Shown here: one piece after another, positions 1-6,858 of the stretch | How positions within the stretch are numbered: the first letter of the stretch is position 1 | Layout of the letters: every line of letters begins with the position of its first letter | Assembly: GCF_021655075.1 (NCBI RefSeq) | Contig: NZ_PPXX01000075.1 | Span: forward strand, 1 to 50,849 | From: Clostridium sp. Cult2 | Lineage (GTDB): Bacteria; Bacillota; Clostridia; Tissierellales; Tepidimicrobiaceae | Direction of reading: 5' to 3' | DNA length: 50,849 nt | The notes under the pieces: model-generated | Told to the model about the DNA's origin: nothing | Database searches by the model: none | What the model saw: the letters and a program-made list of their open reading frames with translations, nothing else | Position numbers and translations under genes: made by a program

Positions 1-52
1 GCGCTGATGGTACTTGGGTGGTAACGCCCTGGGAGAGTAGGACGCTGCCAAA
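1..52 (+). rRNA. rrf: 5S ribosomal RNA, 3' end (partial)
   Basis: The first ~52 bases match the conserved 3' part of bacterial 5S rRNA, including the GGTGGTAACGCCCTGGGAGA block and the GACGCTGCCAAA tail that would pair with the missing 5' end. A factor-independent terminator follows at once, as expected at the end of an rRNA operon. The 5' two thirds lie outside the window. Confidence 0.9.
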
Positions 53-61
53 TACATAGAT

Positions 62-98
62 AAAAACCTCTATTTCGTAGGTCGAAGTAGGGGTTTTT
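62..98 (+). terminator. rRNA operon terminator
   Basis: The hairpin arms 62-77 and 83-97 pair through AAAACCTCTA/TAGGGGTTTT (one G-U) and an inner TTCG/CGAA, around a five-base loop. The 3' arm ends in six T. It lies just after the 5S sequence and would end the rRNA transcript. Confidence 0.85.
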
Positions 99-117
99 TG
101 TTATTTTGAAAAACAAA

Positions 118-352
118 TTGAAATTGATATACTTAAAATTAAAGGAAGGAGTTGATTATTATAAAAATAAGAAATATGTAATTATTTTAATAATAATATT
201 TTGGGGTATTGTTTATATAACAAACAATGCTAAAAAATTTAACCTATTTCGAATTCAATAACTTAGAATTCTCAGGTGTTTTTACTCATTTAAACAAATC
301 TGATGAATTGATAAGTGCTGATAAAACATTTTCAGAAAACATAATTTGTTAA
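118..352 (+). pseudogene. Remnant of a small membrane protein gene, apparently frameshifted
   Basis: Two overlapping reading frames fill this stretch. The first (118-261) encodes a short peptide with one hydrophobic segment (YVIILIIIFWGIVYIT) and then stops. The second (about 227-352) continues with FEFNNLEFSGVFTHLNKSDE and stops at 350-352. Joined by one frameshift near 235-255 they would make a membrane-anchored protein of about 75 residues with a polar tail. There is no good ribosome site for the TTG at 118, and GGAAGGAG at about 145 has no start codon of the same frame close behind it. I do not recognise the family. The stretch may be non-coding, or the two frames may be unrelated small ORFs. 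Confidence 0.3.
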
Positions 353-372
353 CCTAAAAGGAGAAGATATAA

Positions 373-1242
373 ATGAAATACGAAGGAGCCCTCTATAGGC
401 CTCCTAGTGAAGCCTATAGCTTAATAGTTCAAGCCACCATAGGATGTTCTCATAACAAATGTACATTTTGTTCCATGTATAAAAAGGATAAATTTAGAAT
501 AAGAAGTACAGAAGAAATAATTGAAGATTTAATTGTTGGTAGAAAATATTATAAAAATGTAAAACGTGTATTTTTAGCTGATGGAGATGCTTTGGTGATT
601 AAAACCAAGGAATTGGTGAAGATACTTAAAGCAATAAAAAAGTTATTTCCAGAATGTGAAAGAGTAGGAATATACGGTTCTCCAAAATCCATTTTAGGTA
701 AATCACAGGAGGAATTATTTGAATTAAAATCTTTGGGATTAGGGATTGTATATTTAGGTTTAGAATCTGGAAGCGATAAGATATTAAAGGATATTAATAA
801 AGGAGTAGATTCTTCACAAATGATAGAAGCAGGTAGAAAAATCATTGAGGCTGGTATAGAACTTTCGGTTACTTTAATATCTGGAATTGGGGGGAAGGCC
901 AATTCAGAACTTCATGCAGTAGAATCAGCTAAAACCCTAAATGAAATGAAACCCCATTATATCGGGTTATTGACTTTACTGTTAGAAGAAGACACTTTAC
1001 TTTATAAAGAAGTAGAGGAAGGTAAATTTGAACTCTTAACTCCCTTGGAAGTATTAAGAGAGACAAAGGTTTTGATAGAAGGACTTAAAGTTGATAATTG
1101 TATATTTAGAAGTAATCATGCTTCAAATTATATTTCATTAAGGGGAACTCTTATGAAGGATAAAAATCTTATACTGGAACAAATTAATCATGGTTTAAAT
1201 ATAGATGGATTAGATGATAAAGAAATCTATAGAAGGTTATAA
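373..1242 (+). CDS. Radical SAM protein of unknown specificity
   Basis: A 289-residue protein with an N-terminal radical SAM cluster motif, GCSHNKCTFCSMY at residues 24-36. Its cysteines 25, 30 and 33 are spaced CX4CX2C rather than the usual CX3CX2C. The remainder has the look of the partial TIM barrel of the Elp3/HemN-like branch: a GIYGSP strand near residue 99, GLGIVYLGLESGSD near 122-135 and SVTLISGIGG near 165-174. These proteins bind a 4Fe-4S cluster and use S-adenosylmethionine to make a radical; the substrate cannot be read from the sequence. Start ATG follows AAAGGAG by about nine bases. It is a single gene between the rRNA operon and uraA; the uraA promoter begins nine bases after its stop codon. 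Confidence 0.85.
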   Translation: MKYEGALYRPPSEAYSLIVQATIGCSHNKCTFCSMYKKDKFRIRSTEEIIEDLIVGRKYYKNVKRVFLADGDALVIKTKELVKILKAIKKLFPECERVGIYGSPKSILGKSQEELFELKSLGLGIVYLGLESGSDKILKDINKGVDSSQMIEAGRKIIEAGIELSVTLISGIGGKANSELHAVESAKTLNEMKPHYIGLLTLLLEEDTLLYKEVEEGKFELLTPLEVLRETKVLIEGLKVDNCIFRSNHASNYISLRGTLMKDKNLILEQINHGLNIDGLDDKEIYRRL

Positions 1243-1250
1243 AATAATTG

Positions 1251-1279
1251 TTGCTTAATGAACAATATGGTGGTATAAT
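1251..1279 (+). promoter_or_regulatory. Sigma-A promoter of uraA
   Basis: TTGCTT at 1251-1256 and TATAAT at 1274-1279 are separated by 17 bases. The start point would fall near 1286, so the transcript begins with the PyrR-type leader. Confidence 0.7.
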
Positions 1280-1303
1280 ATTTAAGAATAAAAATATAGA
1301 GTA

Positions 1304-1399
1304 AATCTTTAAATCAGTCCAGAGAGACTGGCAAGATTGTAATATAGGGATAATTGTGCATATTGCATAAAAAGTCTTGCTGGCGGCAAGACTTTTTTT
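1304..1399 (+). promoter_or_regulatory. PyrR-dependent transcription attenuator (first PyrR site)
   Basis: CAGTCCAGAGAGACTG at 1315-1330 fits the PyrR-binding loop (UCCAGNGAGRCU) and forms an anti-antiterminator. Its outer arms AATCTT (1304-1309) and AAGATT (1333-1338) also pair. GGCAAGA (1330-1336) can instead pair with TCTTGCT (1375-1381) to form an antiterminator. That blocks the strong terminator with arms 1369-1380 and 1386-1397 and a T run to 1399. By analogy with Bacillus pyr leaders, UMP-loaded PyrR would hold the first hairpin and terminate transcription when pyrimidines are plentiful. A further ten-base match, 1334-1343 with 1411-1420, could enclose the terminator. Confidence 0.85.
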
Positions 1400-1427
1400 A
1401 CGCCAATACAATTACAATCTAACAGTC

Positions 1428-1491
1428 CTTTAAATCAGTCCAGGGAGGCTGAAAAGGAGAGAAAACTCTCCTACAAACTAAAAAAGGGAGG
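1428..1491 (+). promoter_or_regulatory. Second PyrR site overlapping the uraA ribosome site
   Basis: CAGTCCAGGGAGGCTG at 1436-1451 is a second PyrR-type loop; 16 bases before and into it (1428-1443) repeat those of the first site. CCTTT (1428-1432) and AAAGG (1453-1457) extend the stem across the usual internal bulge. GGAGAG (1456-1461) can pair with CTCTCC (1466-1471). Alternatively TCTCCT (1467-1472) pairs with GGGAGG (1486-1491), which is the Shine-Dalgarno sequence of uraA and is followed by seven T. The second site could therefore control ribosome access, or act as another terminator. Confidence 0.7.
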
Positions 1492-1498
1492 TTTTTTT

Positions 1499-2752
1499 AT
1501 GACTGAAAATGTAATTATAAACGAATCAGGTAAAACTGAATCTAGATTATGGCATAATTCAAAAAAAGTTATTTTAGCTCTTCAACATTTAATAGCAATG
1601 TTTGGTGCAACAGTTTTGGTGCCAATGCTTACAGGATTTAATCCATCTGTAGCGCTGTTTTCAGCAGGTCTTGGAACCTTAATATTCCATCTTTGTACAA
1701 AAGGTAAGGTTCCAGTTTTCTTAGGCTCATCTTTTGCTTTTATACCAGTGATATTAACAGTAAAGGAAATATATAATGGGGACTTGGCTTATGCTCAAGG
1801 TGGTATGGTAGTAGCAGGTTTAATCTATGTAATATTGTCTTTCTTAATAAAGAAAATTGGAGTAGAAAGAATACAAAAATATCTTGCTCCTCAAGTTATA
1901 GGACCTATGATAATAGTAATAGGCATGAACTTAATCCCAGTGGCTTTTGGTAATGCTAGAGAAAATTTTTTGTTAGCTGGTATAACCTTAGGAACAGCAT
2001 TGTTAGTTAATTTTAAAGGAAAAGGCATTTTTAAACAGTTATCAATATTGATAGCAGTAACTGTTGGATATTTAATCTCATTAAAAATGGGAGTTGCTGA
2101 TACAAGTATAATAAAAGACACTGCATTATTTGCAATACCAACTTTTAGATTCCCTAAATTTGATATAGGTGCTATAACCATAATAGCCCCTGTAGTATTA
2201 GCAGTCTTTATGGAACATTTAGGAGATATAACTACTAATGGTCAAGTTGTAGGTAAAAATTTCATAGAGGATCCAGGTTTAAATAGAACCTTATTGGGAG
2301 ATGGACTGGCAACAACGTTAGCAGCTTTAATTGGAGGACCAGCCAATACAACCTATGGTGAAAACACAGGGGTTTTAGCAATAACCAAAAACTATGACCC
2401 ATCTATATTAAGGCTAGCAGCTATATTTGCAGTAATGTTAGGATTTGTATCAAAAATAGGAGTATTTTTAAGCACTATACCTACACCTGTAATGGGCGGA
2501 ATAAGTTTAATGTTATTTAGTATGATATCCTTAATAGGTGTGAAAACCATAAAAACAAACAATGTAGAATTTAACTGGAAAAACATAATAGTTATGGGAA
2601 CAATTATAATATTAGGCCTTGGAAGTGGAATTGTAGAGGGTAAATTGGGTATTACTATAGGGATTCCAGTTACTAAAACTGTTACAATATCTGGATTAAG
2701 CTTTGCAGCTATAGTAGGAATAGCATTAAATGCTATTTTAAATAGGAGATAA
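1499..2752 (+). CDS. uraA: Uracil permease (uracil:proton symporter)
   Basis: A 417-residue integral membrane protein of the NCS2 nucleobase transporter family, about the length of UraA/PyrP. The N-terminal ALQHLIAMFGATVLVP block, FLGSSFAFI, VFMEHLGDI near residues 237-245 and the GGPANTTYGENTGVLAITK segment near 280-298 are the family signatures; the conserved glutamates in the last two line the substrate site in UraA. It imports uracil for pyrimidine salvage. Two PyrR-type RNA elements precede it, which independently fits a pyrimidine-repressed uracil carrier. The gene is monocistronic, with a terminator hairpin 22 bases after the stop. Confidence 0.95.
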   Translation: MTENVIINESGKTESRLWHNSKKVILALQHLIAMFGATVLVPMLTGFNPSVALFSAGLGTLIFHLCTKGKVPVFLGSSFAFIPVILTVKEIYNGDLAYAQGGMVVAGLIYVILSFLIKKIGVERIQKYLAPQVIGPMIIVIGMNLIPVAFGNARENFLLAGITLGTALLVNFKGKGIFKQLSILIAVTVGYLISLKMGVADTSIIKDTALFAIPTFRFPKFDIGAITIIAPVVLAVFMEHLGDITTNGQVVGKNFIEDPGLNRTLLGDGLATTLAALIGGPANTTYGENTGVLAITKNYDPSILRLAAIFAVMLGFVSKIGVFLSTIPTPVMGGISLMLFSMISLIGVKTIKTNNVEFNWKNIIVMGTIIILGLGSGIVEGKLGITIGIPVTKTVTISGLSFAAIVGIALNAILNRR

Positions 2753-2774
2753 ACTAATATATAATAAATAAAGT

Positions 2775-2806
2775 AGCCTATCTTATGCTGATAAGATAGG
2801 CTCTAT
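2775..2806 (+). terminator. Terminator after uraA
   Basis: A perfect 12-bp stem, AGCCTATCTTAT (2775-2786) and ATAAGATAGGCT (2791-2802), with a GCTG loop. The T tract is short (CTATTTGTT), so it is a moderate intrinsic terminator. Confidence 0.75.
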
Positions 2807-2905
2807 TTGTTATATACTTAATAATAGACAAAATCCAAAATAACATATAGAATAAAAAGGAATGATAATTAAGAATAACAATTAATTTAGAGAGGAAGTT
2901 ATATT

Positions 2906-4132
2906 ATGCCTAAGGTATTGGTAGTGGGTGGTGGTGCTGCAGGGATGATGGCTGCAATCTCTGCGAGGAACCAGGGCGCAGATGTAATTATACTTGAAAG
3001 AAACAATAGAGTTGGTAGAAAGATATTAGCTACAGGAAATGGACGATGTAATTATACCAATGTAAATCTATCCATAGAAAATTATCATGGAGAAAATAAA
3101 AAATTTCCCTATAGTTGTTTATCACAATTTAATGTAGACGAAACAATAAATTTCTTTGAAGTATTAGGCATCACTCCTGCCATTGAAGAAGATGGCAAGG
3201 TGTTTCCATTATCTTTTCAAAGTTCTAGTGTTCTAGATGTGTTGAGATTTGAATTGGAATATTTAGATATAGAAGTTATGACGGAGGCTTATGTAGTAGA
3301 TATCAAGAATAATAATAATAATTTTATATTAACCCTAAAGGATGGAAGGGAAATATATGGAGATAGGGTAATTCTTGCTACAGGCGGTAATGCAGCGCCT
3401 AATACCGGTTCAGATGGGAATGGATATGTATTAGCTCAGGAATTAGGTCATAGCTTAATTGAAGTATTTCCCGGTTTAGTCCAACTTAAGCTGGAAGGAG
3501 ATTTATTTAAACAGGTAGATGGAGTCAAATTTATAGGTACTGCTGGACTTTATGATAAAAACAAACTGCTTAAAGAAGATAGTGGGGATATATTATTTAC
3601 TAACTACGGTATATCAGGACCTCCTATTCTTCAATTGAGTAGGACTGCCCTTTATTATTTAAAAAAGGGGAAAAGTATACAGCTTAAAGTATCCATAATC
3701 CATACTAGAACTCAAGAAGAATTATTTGACTATTTACAATATAGATTTGGTTTTATGCCAAAAAAGACCATAGAAATAGGCCTTATTGGCTTAATAAACA
3801 AAAGATTAATACTCCCTATTCTAAACGAAACGGCAATAGATAAGAACAAACTAATCGCCCATTTATCCAATGAGGAAGTGAGAAAAATATCAGCTATTTT
3901 GACGGATTTAAGATTTAATATTATTGGTAGTAAATCTTGGGATAATGCACAGATTACTGCTGGAGGTATTGTCACTAATGAGATAGAAAATTCTACTATG
4001 GAATCAAAACTTGTAAAAGGACTATTTTTTGCAGGAGAAATTATGGATATAGATGGAGATTGTGGTGGTTTTAATCTTCAGTGGGCTTGGTCATCGGGAT
4101 ATGTAGCTGGTAGAAATGCTTCTTTAAGATAA
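2906..4132 (+). CDS. FAD-dependent oxidoreductase of the HI0933/YhiN family
   Basis: A 408-residue flavoprotein with an N-terminal dinucleotide-binding motif VLVVGGGAAGMMAA (residues 4-17) followed by ILERNNRVGRKILATGNGRCNYTN, typical of the HI0933-like (BaiN/YhiN) family. The C-terminal GLFFAGEIMDIDGDCGGFNLQWAWSSG closes the FAD site, as in other members. Length is normal for the family. The physiological substrate is not established; annotation as an aminoacetone oxidase or 3-dehydro-bile-acid reductase in related proteins should not be carried over. It is followed after 30 bases by the SAF-domain dehydrogenase, so the two may share a transcript. The ribosome site GAGAGGAAG precedes the ATG. 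Confidence 0.85.
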   Translation: MPKVLVVGGGAAGMMAAISARNQGADVIILERNNRVGRKILATGNGRCNYTNVNLSIENYHGENKKFPYSCLSQFNVDETINFFEVLGITPAIEEDGKVFPLSFQSSSVLDVLRFELEYLDIEVMTEAYVVDIKNNNNNFILTLKDGREIYGDRVILATGGNAAPNTGSDGNGYVLAQELGHSLIEVFPGLVQLKLEGDLFKQVDGVKFIGTAGLYDKNKLLKEDSGDILFTNYGISGPPILQLSRTALYYLKKGKSIQLKVSIIHTRTQEELFDYLQYRFGFMPKKTIEIGLIGLINKRLILPILNETAIDKNKLIAHLSNEEVRKISAILTDLRFNIIGSKSWDNAQITAGGIVTNEIENSTMESKLVKGLFFAGEIMDIDGDCGGFNLQWAWSSGYVAGRNASLR

Positions 4133-4162
4133 GGAAAGAAAGATACTGAAAGGATTGATTTT

Positions 4163-5455
4163 ATGCATACTATGAAAAAAAGATTAAATGAATTAGCAAA
4201 ACAAGAAAAATACATAAGAGTTGCTATAGTGGGAGCAGGTAAAATGGGGAAAGGTTTAATAAACCAAATGTCTAGAATTAAAGGAATGTGGCCTTCACTA
4301 GTTGTAAATAGAGATGTAAAAAAAGCGGTAGATGCACTTCTGTCCGCAGGTGTTGGGCAAGAGGATATAGTTATCTCAAACTCCTTAAAGGATATAAATT
4401 ATTATTTAGAAAAGGGAAAATATGTTGCAACTGAGGATATGAATATGGCAACAAAAGCCAATATTATTGAGGTGGTTGTAGATGCTACAGGGGTACCTGA
4501 AGTAGGTGCAAAAATTTCCCTAAGTTCAATAGAGAATAGAAAACATATAATCATGTTAAATGTGGAAGCAGATTCAGTAGTTGGGCCAATCTTATATAAA
4601 AAAGCTAAGGAGGCAGGAGTTGTATATACAGGAACAGCAGGAGATGAACCTGGTGCAGTTATGGAACTATACAATTTTGCTGTAGGATTAGGGTTTGATG
4701 TATTAGCTATTGGAAAAGGGAAAAATAATCCCTTAGATTTAGAGGCAAACCCAGATACCGTATATGTAAAAGCTTTAGAAAAAGAGTTAAAACCTCACAT
4801 GTTAACGGGTTTTATCGATGGAACCAATACTATGATTGAGATGACTTGCATGGCCAATGCTACAGGTTTTATTCCAGATATAAGGGGAGGCCATGGTATT
4901 AATAGTAATTTGAAGGAATTGACTAGATTTTTTAGGCTAAAAGAAGAAGGGGGAATTCTCAATAAATATAGGGTAGTTGACTATGTAAGGGGAATTGCTC
5001 CAGGAGTTTTTGCTATTTTTACCACAAAATTAGCTGAAGTACATAAACAATTAGAGTACTTGAACATGGGGGCAGGACCTAACTATGTACTATATAGACC
5101 TTATCATCTTACAAGCTTGGAAACACCTATAACTATTTTTAATGCATACTATTATAAGGAAGCAACTATAGCACCCACAGAAGGGATAGTAGCTGAAACT
5201 ATTGCAATAGCCAAGAAAGATTTAAAAGTAGGAGAAAAATTAGATGGCATAGGAGGATATACTGTTTATGGTAGTATAGAAGAGTATGAAGTGGCAAAAG
5301 AGGAGAATTTAGTTCCCATAGGGCTTATTGATAAAGATACTAAAGTAGTTAAAGATATTAAGAAAGGCCAGCCTATAACCTATGATATGTTAGAAATGAA
5401 TACGGAAAAGAATATATATAAATTAAGGAAGTTGCAAGATGAAATAATGGGTTAA
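4163..5455 (+). CDS. NAD(P)-dependent dehydrogenase with C-terminal SAF domain
   Basis: A 430-residue protein with a Rossmann motif RVAIVGAGKMGKG at residues 19-31. The catalytic region resembles homoserine dehydrogenase (VVDATGVPEVG near 109, NVEADSVVGP near 131). The last ~90 residues form a SAF domain (from about 338, AEGI-type start VAETIAIAKKDLKVGEKLDG), the fold shared with antifreeze proteins and sialic-acid synthases. This arrangement is known from a family of sugar-acid or polyol catabolic oxidoreductases and is frequent in clostridia; the substrate here is unknown. It sits 30 bases downstream of the flavoprotein gene. ATG 4163 follows AAGGATTG, a weak ribosome site; an in-frame ATG three codons later is an alternative. 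Confidence 0.75.
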   Translation: MHTMKKRLNELAKQEKYIRVAIVGAGKMGKGLINQMSRIKGMWPSLVVNRDVKKAVDALLSAGVGQEDIVISNSLKDINYYLEKGKYVATEDMNMATKANIIEVVVDATGVPEVGAKISLSSIENRKHIIMLNVEADSVVGPILYKKAKEAGVVYTGTAGDEPGAVMELYNFAVGLGFDVLAIGKGKNNPLDLEANPDTVYVKALEKELKPHMLTGFIDGTNTMIEMTCMANATGFIPDIRGGHGINSNLKELTRFFRLKEEGGILNKYRVVDYVRGIAPGVFAIFTTKLAEVHKQLEYLNMGAGPNYVLYRPYHLTSLETPITIFNAYYYKEATIAPTEGIVAETIAIAKKDLKVGEKLDGIGGYTVYGSIEEYEVAKEENLVPIGLIDKDTKVVKDIKKGQPITYDMLEMNTEKNIYKLRKLQDEIMG

Positions 5456-5536
5456 ACTATAAACAATATTTTACAATTACCTAAATATTAGATAAAATAT
5501 AATGGTATTATTTAATAATTAAATGGAGGGATTTAT

Positions 5537-6523
5537 ATGATATACATCAGAAACAATGACAATAGACCTCAATTCAATTTAGCCTTAGAACAATATGTAT
5601 TTGATAGTTTAAATCAGTTTGATGAGATTTTTTTATTATGGATAAATGAGCCTTCCATAATTGTAGGGAAAAATCAAAATACCATTCAAGAGATAAATTT
5701 AGATTATATAAAAGAAAACAATATAAATGTGGTAAGAAGATTGTCTGGTGGCGGAGCTGTTTACCATGATTATGGTAATTTGAATTATACTATAATATCC
5801 AAAAGCAAAAGTACATCTGCTTTTAACTTTGAAGCTTTTTCCCAACCAGTTATAGAAGTATTAGGGAAATTAGGAGTAAAAGCAGAATTTTCTGGTAGAA
5901 ATGATATTACAATAGATGGTAAAAAATTTTGTGGCAATGCACAATATATGAAAAAGGGAAAAGTTCTTCATCATGGAGCCATGCTTTTTGATACAAACTT
6001 AGAGGTTCTAGGGAAAGCTTTAAAGGTATCAAAAGATAAAATAGCCTCTAAAGGAGTAAAATCTGTTAGGAGTAGAGTTACAAATATAAAAGATCATTTA
6101 AAAGATGATATTGCTGTTGAGGATTTTAAACAGCTTTTATTAGAGCATATGTTTGAAGGAAATAAAGAAATTAAAGAATATAAATTGTCAGAAGAAGACT
6201 ATGCCAATATAAACAAACTAATGGAAGAAAGGTATGCTACTTGGGAATGGAATTTCGGTAGTTCTCCAGATTTCAACATAGAGAAATCCAATAGATTTCC
6301 TTCAGGAAAAGTTGAAATTAAAATAGATGTGCATGAAGGAATAATTAAAGGAATTAAATTTTATGGAGATTTCTTTGGAGGAGGAGAAATATCCGACGTA
6401 GAAGATAAATTCATAGGTGCCAGGTATAAAGAAGATGAAATAGGCAAGGTGTTAGATAATATAGATATAGGTTATTACTTTTCTGGAATATCAAAAGATG
6501 ATATAATGAATTGTATAATATAA
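5537..6523 (+). CDS. lplA: Lipoate-protein ligase A
   Basis: A 328-residue member of the LplA/LplJ biotin-lipoate ligase fold. The lipoate-binding signature RRLSGGGAVYHDYGNLNYTI lies near residues 70-90, the GKKFCGNAQYMKKGKVLHHG segment near 130-150 carries the conserved lysine, and a C-terminal accessory domain is present. It activates free lipoate with ATP and attaches it to a lysine of E2 or H proteins. No lipoylated protein is encoded in this window, although P-protein-like genes that might be expected to need one lie 9-13 kb downstream. ATG follows GGAGGG. It is probably transcribed alone. Confidence 0.92.
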   Translation: MIYIRNNDNRPQFNLALEQYVFDSLNQFDEIFLLWINEPSIIVGKNQNTIQEINLDYIKENNINVVRRLSGGGAVYHDYGNLNYTIISKSKSTSAFNFEAFSQPVIEVLGKLGVKAEFSGRNDITIDGKKFCGNAQYMKKGKVLHHGAMLFDTNLEVLGKALKVSKDKIASKGVKSVRSRVTNIKDHLKDDIAVEDFKQLLLEHMFEGNKEIKEYKLSEEDYANINKLMEERYATWEWNFGSSPDFNIEKSNRFPSGKVEIKIDVHEGIIKGIKFYGDFFGGGEISDVEDKFIGARYKEDEIGKVLDNIDIGYYFSGISKDDIMNCII

Positions 6524-6541
6524 ATATAAATATAAATAAAC

Positions 6542-6571
6542 TTGACAAACACAATGGATTTGTTATATATT
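6542..6571 (+). promoter_or_regulatory. Sigma-A promoter of the ileS leader
   Basis: A perfect TTGACA at 6542-6547 and TATATT at 6566-6571, 18 bases apart, directly before the T-box leader. Confidence 0.65.
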
Positions 6572-6597
6572 AATACACAAAATACAATATTAATTAC

Positions 6598-6830
6598 GAA
6601 GACGGGGACAGTAATAAAAGGAAATTATTGTACAGAGAAATAATCACAGGGTGAGAGATTATTAGTAAACCTTTTATGAAAATCACCTCGGAGTATAATA
6701 TCTGAAATTATAGTAGGATATTACGCTATAGGCGTTATATAAATGAAGTGGTAGGATAACATATATTATATCCTATAATTTGGGTGGTACCGCGGAAATT
6801 CGTCCCTAAGCTCTGCTTAGGGACTTTTAT
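6598..6830 (+). promoter_or_regulatory. T-box riboswitch, isoleucine specific
   Basis: The leader holds the conserved T-box sequence GGGTGGTACCGCGG at 6782-6795 and an intrinsic terminator with 10-bp arms GTCCCTAAGC (6802-6811) and GCTTAGGGAC (6815-6824). The specifier is read as ATC at 6682-6684. It is followed by a purine and five bases before GGAG, the same geometry as the other two T-boxes in this window. TGGT at 6785-6788 would pair with an ACCA tRNA end, as in tRNA-Ile. Uncharged tRNA-Ile would stabilise the antiterminator and permit ileS transcription. Confidence 0.92.
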
Positions 6831-6858
6831 CATACTTAAAATAGAAAGGATGAAAGAA

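Noticed and set aside
6784..6858. Upstream GTG start for ileS giving a 1060-residue protein
   Set aside because: The extension lies inside the T-box and its terminator hairpin; the TTG at 6859 has a proper ribosome site and fits the type 2 IleRS N-terminus.
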